Shown here: piece by piece, positions 60,981 through 64,000 of the stretch
Position numbering within the stretch: position 1 is the first letter of the stretch
Layout of the letters: the number at the start of each line of letters is the position of its first letter
Assembly (NCBI GenBank): GCA_045646525.1
Contig: JAZRKX010000038.1
Span: 78,171 to 142,170, forward strand
Reading direction: 5' to 3'
Origin: RGIG8748 sp045646525
Lineage (GTDB): Bacteria > Bacillota > Clostridia > UMGS1810
Length of the DNA: 64,000 nt
The notes under the pieces: generated by a model
Database searches by the model: none
What the model was told of the DNA's origin: nothing
The model's input: only the letters and a program-made list of their open reading frames with translations
Translations under genes and position numbers: made by a program

Positions 60981-61571
60981 ATGGACGAATTTAAAGATAC
61001 ACAGGAAACTTTGGTAGTTACCGAAGAAAATACACAAAAGCCTTTTAATTGGAAAAAAGAGGCTCTTGATTGGGTAGTATCTATTGCTTTAGCGCTTATT
61101 ATTGCACTTGTTATCAGAAAATATATCTTTACACTTGTAAAGGTTGACGGCCCGAGTATGAACCCTACACTCACACATGGAGATACACTTTTCACAAGAA
61201 GAATTATGTATACACCTGAGGTTGGAGATATAATTATTTTCAGACCTCCCAATAGTCCCAAGACTCCTTATGTTAAGCGTATAATTGCGTTAGAAGGTCA
61301 AACTGTTGAAATAGACCCTGTGACCGGTGCGGTAACTGTTGATGGCAAGACTTATGACGAGCCGTATATTCAGGAACCGATAAGAAGAATGGGCGACATG
61401 GAGTATCCGTTCACTGTTCCGGAGGATACAGTTTTTGTTCTTGGTGATAACAGAAATAACAGCCACGACAGCCGTGATTCCGATGTCGGTGCAGTTCCGG
61501 TTAAAAATATTATAGGAAAAGCTCAGATAAGACTTTTGCCGGTTAGCACATTTGGCTCACTTTACAAATAA
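60981..61571 (+). CDS. lepB: Signal peptidase I
   Basis: 196 residues. One N-terminal membrane helix (about 30-48), catalytic S59 (GPSMNPTL) and K99 (YVKRIIALEG), and the C-terminal box GDNRNNSHDSR. It removes signal peptides at the outer membrane face. GGAGGTGTTTTGAT precedes the ATG. From this gene onward proline is often CCG or CCA, unlike upstream genes. It has a terminator of its own. Confidence 0.96.
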   Translation: MDEFKDTQETLVVTEENTQKPFNWKKEALDWVVSIALALIIALVIRKYIFTLVKVDGPSMNPTLTHGDTLFTRRIMYTPEVGDIIIFRPPNSPKTPYVKRIIALEGQTVEIDPVTGAVTVDGKTYDEPYIQEPIRRMGDMEYPFTVPEDTVFVLGDNRNNSHDSRDSDVGAVPVKNIIGKAQIRLLPVSTFGSLYK

Positions 61572-61584
61572 ATTTGAATGTCAG

Positions 61585-61619
61585 TTTGACACCTCGGATT
61601 TCCGTGGTGTCAAATTTAT
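61585..61619 (+). terminator. Rho-independent terminator after lepB
   Basis: TTTGACACC / GGTGTCAAA with a 12-nt loop, then TTTAT. Confidence 0.8.
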
Positions 61620-61678
61620 ATAAATAGATAACTTGCAAACCATTTGGGCTTGCGATAGCTAAAATAGGAGATGATAAA

Positions 61679-62533
61679 ATGGATATACAGTGGTTTCCAG
61701 GGCATATGACCAAAACAAAGCGCATGATGCAGGAAAATCAAAAGCTTATTGATATTGTTGTAGAGCTTGTGGATGCAAGAATTCCTTTAAGCAGCCGAAA
61801 TCCCTCAATTGATGAAATTTTCCCTTCAAAACCAAGATTACTTTTAATGAATAAAGCAGATATTGCTGATGAAAAATTAAATGAGGAATGGAAAAAATAT
61901 TTTGAAAATATGGGTATAATGACCCGCTCAATTTCTTCTACAACAGGAAAACCATTAAATGATATATTTGCATCTTGTAAAGAAATTTTAAAAGATAAAT
62001 TGGAGCATGATAAAGCAAGAGGGCTTGTTAACCGCCCAATAAAAATAATGGTTGTGGGAATTCCAAATGTCGGAAAATCATCTTTCATAAATAAACTTTC
62101 AGGGAGAAAAAGCGCAGTAACAGGCGACAGACCGGGCGTTACAAAAGGAAAACAGTGGATAAGGCTTCAAAACGGGTTTGAACTTTTGGATACACCGGGT
62201 ATTTTATGGCCTAAGTTTGAAGATGTTTCGGTAGGAGAGAAGCTTGCTTTTACCGGTGCAATCAAAGATGAAATTATGGATTTGGAAGAGATTGCAATGA
62301 AACTTCTCAAATTGCTTTCAGAAAACTATCCCGAAACACTTGCAGCAAGATACAAAATGACAGAAACAGATGGTCTTGAAGCCTATGAGCTTTTAGAACT
62401 TCTTGGCAGGAAAAGAGGATTTGTTGTATCCGGCGGCGAAATAGATACAGAGCGTGCCGCAAAAATTTTGCTTGACGAATTCAGAGGCGCAAAGCTTGGA
62501 AAAATAACTCTCGAAAAACCGGAGGATTTCTGA
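61679..62533 (+). CDS. rbgA: Ribosome biogenesis GTPase RbgA (YlqF)
   Basis: 284 residues. It has the circularly permuted GTPase order: NKAD (G4) near 60, then GIPNVGKSSF (G1) near 127 and DTPG (G3) near 177. RbgA drives late 50S assembly. TAGGAGATGATAAA precedes the ATG. Its stop overlaps the rnhB start by one base. Codons are more AT-rich than in the genes before lepB. Confidence 0.96.
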   Translation: MDIQWFPGHMTKTKRMMQENQKLIDIVVELVDARIPLSSRNPSIDEIFPSKPRLLLMNKADIADEKLNEEWKKYFENMGIMTRSISSTTGKPLNDIFASCKEILKDKLEHDKARGLVNRPIKIMVVGIPNVGKSSFINKLSGRKSAVTGDRPGVTKGKQWIRLQNGFELLDTPGILWPKFEDVSVGEKLAFTGAIKDEIMDLEEIAMKLLKLLSENYPETLAARYKMTETDGLEAYELLELLGRKRGFVVSGGEIDTERAAKILLDEFRGAKLGKITLEKPEDF

Positions 62534-63147
62534 TGGAAAAAATAAATATGCTTGAATATGAAAATAAATATTATGAAAAGGGCTATAAAATCATCGCAGG
62601 AGTTGATGAAGCAGGCAGAGGTCCGCTTGCAGGACCGGTTTTTGCTGCTGCAGTAGTTTTTGATAAGGACACTGTAATTGATGAAATAAATGACTCAAAA
62701 AAGCTTTCTGAAAAGAAAAGAGAACAGCTTTTTGATGTCATAATAGAAAAGGCACTTTACTATAATATAGTTAGTGTAGATGAAAAGGAAATAGATAAAA
62801 TAAATATTTTAAATGCTGCCTTAAAAGCTTTTAATCTTGCGGTTACAGGTCTTGAGGTTCTTCCGGATATAACACTTATAGACGGAAACCGCTCTGGCGA
62901 ATTTCCAACTGAGGTTGAAACAATTGTCAAAGGTGATGCAAAGAGTATGTCAATTGCGGCGGCTTCAATTCTTGCTAAAGTAGCAAGGGATAGATATATA
63001 ACTGCTTTAGACGAAAAATATCCCGAATATAATTTTAAAAAGCATAAGGGATATCCCACAAAAGAGCATCTTGAGGCAGTTGCAAAATACGGTCCATGCC
63101 CAATACACCGACTTACATTCAAAGGTGTTAAGGAGCATGTAAAATGA
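62533..63147 (+). CDS. rnhB: Ribonuclease HII
   Basis: 204 residues with the catalytic aspartate/glutamate cluster (GVDEAGRGPLAGPV, LIDGNR) and the C-terminal HKGYPTKEH. It cuts RNA within DNA duplexes. The ATG overlaps the rbgA stop and the end overlaps yraN by 4 bp, so the three are coupled. Composition is AT-rich like its neighbours. Confidence 0.96.
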   Translation: MEKINMLEYENKYYEKGYKIIAGVDEAGRGPLAGPVFAAAVVFDKDTVIDEINDSKKLSEKKREQLFDVIIEKALYYNIVSVDEKEIDKINILNAALKAFNLAVTGLEVLPDITLIDGNRSGEFPTEVETIVKGDAKSMSIAAASILAKVARDRYITALDEKYPEYNFKKHKGYPTKEHLEAVAKYGPCPIHRLTFKGVKEHVK

Positions 63148-63494
63148 GCACTTTTTTAATTGGCAGAAGCGGAGAAAACGAAGCTGTTAAATTTTTAGAA
63201 AAAAACGGATATAATATTATAAAGAAAAATTATCATGCTGCAAATGGTGAAATAGATATAATTGCCAAAAAAGGCAGACATCTTTCTTTTGTAGAAGTTA
63301 AAACCAGAAAAGATATAAACTTTGGTTATCCTTCCGATGCAGTAACTTTTAGAAAACAGCAGAAAATTATAAACACTGCCAAAGCTTTTTTAACATATTA
63401 TGATGAATATGACGAAATTTCATTTGATGTGTGCGAGGTTTATATAAAAGAACGCAGGATTAATTATATTGAGAATGCTTTTAGTGCGGAGTGA
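63144..63494 (+). CDS. YraN-family protein (UPF0102)
   Basis: 116 residues. Restriction-nuclease-like fold with the motif GEIDIIAKKG and FVEVKTR. It is often encoded beside rnhB. Possible nuclease in DNA processing; function not proved. Starts at ATGA overlapping rnhB by 4 bp. Confidence 0.93.
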   Translation: MSTFLIGRSGENEAVKFLEKNGYNIIKKNYHAANGEIDIIAKKGRHLSFVEVKTRKDINFGYPSDAVTFRKQQKIINTAKAFLTYYDEYDEISFDVCEVYIKERRINYIENAFSAE

Positions 63495-63499
63495 TTTTT

Positions 63500-64000
63500 T
63501 TGAAGTTTTTTGATTGTCACTGTGATACTCTTTTAAAAATGTATCACGCGAAAAAAGGCTTTTATAATAACGGTTTCGATTATGATTTTTCAAAATTCAG
63601 TTTTGAAGATGAACTTTATGTTGTTTGTGCAGTTTTTAATGACGGTACTCTTTTTAGAAAAGATATCATTTCTGTTTTTGAATTTTTTAAAGAACAAACG
63701 AAAGCTTTGCATAATGCAAAGCTTTATCTTTCAGTTGAGGGTATTGGAAATCAGCCGGATTTTTGTATTGGAGATGTTGAACTATATAAAAGCTACGGAA
63801 TGAGAATGGCAAGCCTTTGTTGGAATAACGACAATATTTTGTGCGGTGGGATAATGAACAATTCTGATGGATTGTCTGAACTTGGCAGAGAAACAATAAA
63901 AGAAATGCGTAAAAATTCAGTCATAGCAGATGTTTCTCATGCTTCGGATAAAACGCTTTGTGATATACTCAAAATAAATAATGTATGTGTGTGTGCAAGT
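63500..64000 (+). CDS. Membrane dipeptidase (peptidase M19), 5' part only
   Basis: The open frame runs from TTG 63500 to the end of the window (167 residues). It has the M19 zinc-site order: FDCHCDTL near residue 4, EG(IG) after the first barrel strand, SLCWNNDN, GLSELGRE and IADVSHAS. These enzymes cleave dipeptides in many gut bacteria. A GGAG in the end of yraN lies 9 bp before the TTG; a GTG at 63491 is too close to it. AT-rich like the preceding three genes. Confidence 0.88.
   Translation, partial: MKFFDCHCDTLLKMYHAKKGFYNNGFDYDFSKFSFEDELYVVCAVFNDGTLFRKDIISVFEFFKEQTKALHNAKLYLSVEGIGNQPDFCIGDVELYKSYGMRMASLCWNNDNILCGGIMNNSDGLSELGRETIKEMRKNSVIADVSHASDKTLCDILKINNVCVCAS

Overview
The window is a contiguous piece of a chromosome from an endospore-forming member of the Clostridia (Firmicutes/Bacillota). 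The evidence is a set of sporulation and germination genes (spoIIE, an alpha/beta-type small acid-soluble spore protein, spoVT, a GerA-type receptor operon, a GerMN lipoprotein), the ispH-rpsA gene fusion typical of Clostridia, an A-type RNase P RNA, AGGAGG ribosome sites, and TTGACA/TATAAT promoters with 17-bp spacers. Base composition is moderately AT-rich. Proline is mostly encoded by CCC or CCT over the first 60 kb. No tRNA or rRNA gene, insertion sequence with a transposase, prophage or CRISPR array was seen.

Layout. 1-9 kb: the 3' end of mfd, two paralogous parvulin-type lipoproteins (the second lacks the catalytic histidines), spoIIE, htpX, a SASP gene, an Asp-rich lipoprotein and radA. 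9-18 kb: a minus-strand DtxR/MntR-type regulator, then nnrE, dgt, dnaG, sigA, comEA, a two-component system with a GerMN lipoprotein, murI and a LOG-family gene. 18-28 kb: pta-ackA, DUF177-rpmF, a PDZ/radical-SAM DUF512 protein, der, plsY, pgi, trmK, yqfO and rnpB. 28.0-28.9 kb: a gene-free stretch with three fold-back elements. 28.9-34.2 kb: a DUF4230 membrane protein, spoVT, and a minus-strand group of yigZ, a class B PBP, rubrerythrin and a 57-codon protein, followed by a small P-loop protein and veg. 34.3-39 kb: a gerA-type operon with a 54-residue fourth gene, then a LysR regulator. 39-47 kb: cmk-plsC-ispH/rpsA, a secreted protein, holA and comEC (minus), and a metallophosphoesterase. 47-51 kb: tig-clpP-clpX. 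51-64 kb: a radical SAM gene, smc, ftsY, ylxM, ffh, rpsP, khpA, rimM, trmD, rplS, lepB, rbgA, rnhB, yraN and the start of a membrane dipeptidase.

Most of the window is core housekeeping in recognisable clostridial operons. The unusual content is non-coding. Family A is a dispersed repeat of about 226-246 bp, with full copies at 49.35 and 58.93 kb and a 47-bp deletion form at 8.98 kb that supplies the stop codon of the DtxR-type gene. Its two full copies keep the same fold while some stem sequences differ. Family B is a pair of oppositely oriented fold-back elements of about 215 bp at 28.3-28.8 kb. They share loop motifs, including an identical 17-nt apical loop, on stems of different sequence, which is the pattern expected of a structured RNA. 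Several intrinsic terminators share a core with the ends of family A. Other points of interest are possible Spo0A boxes at dnaG and at the DUF4230 promoter, a possible switch-like leader before lepB, and a hairpin that covers the rubrerythrin ribosome site.
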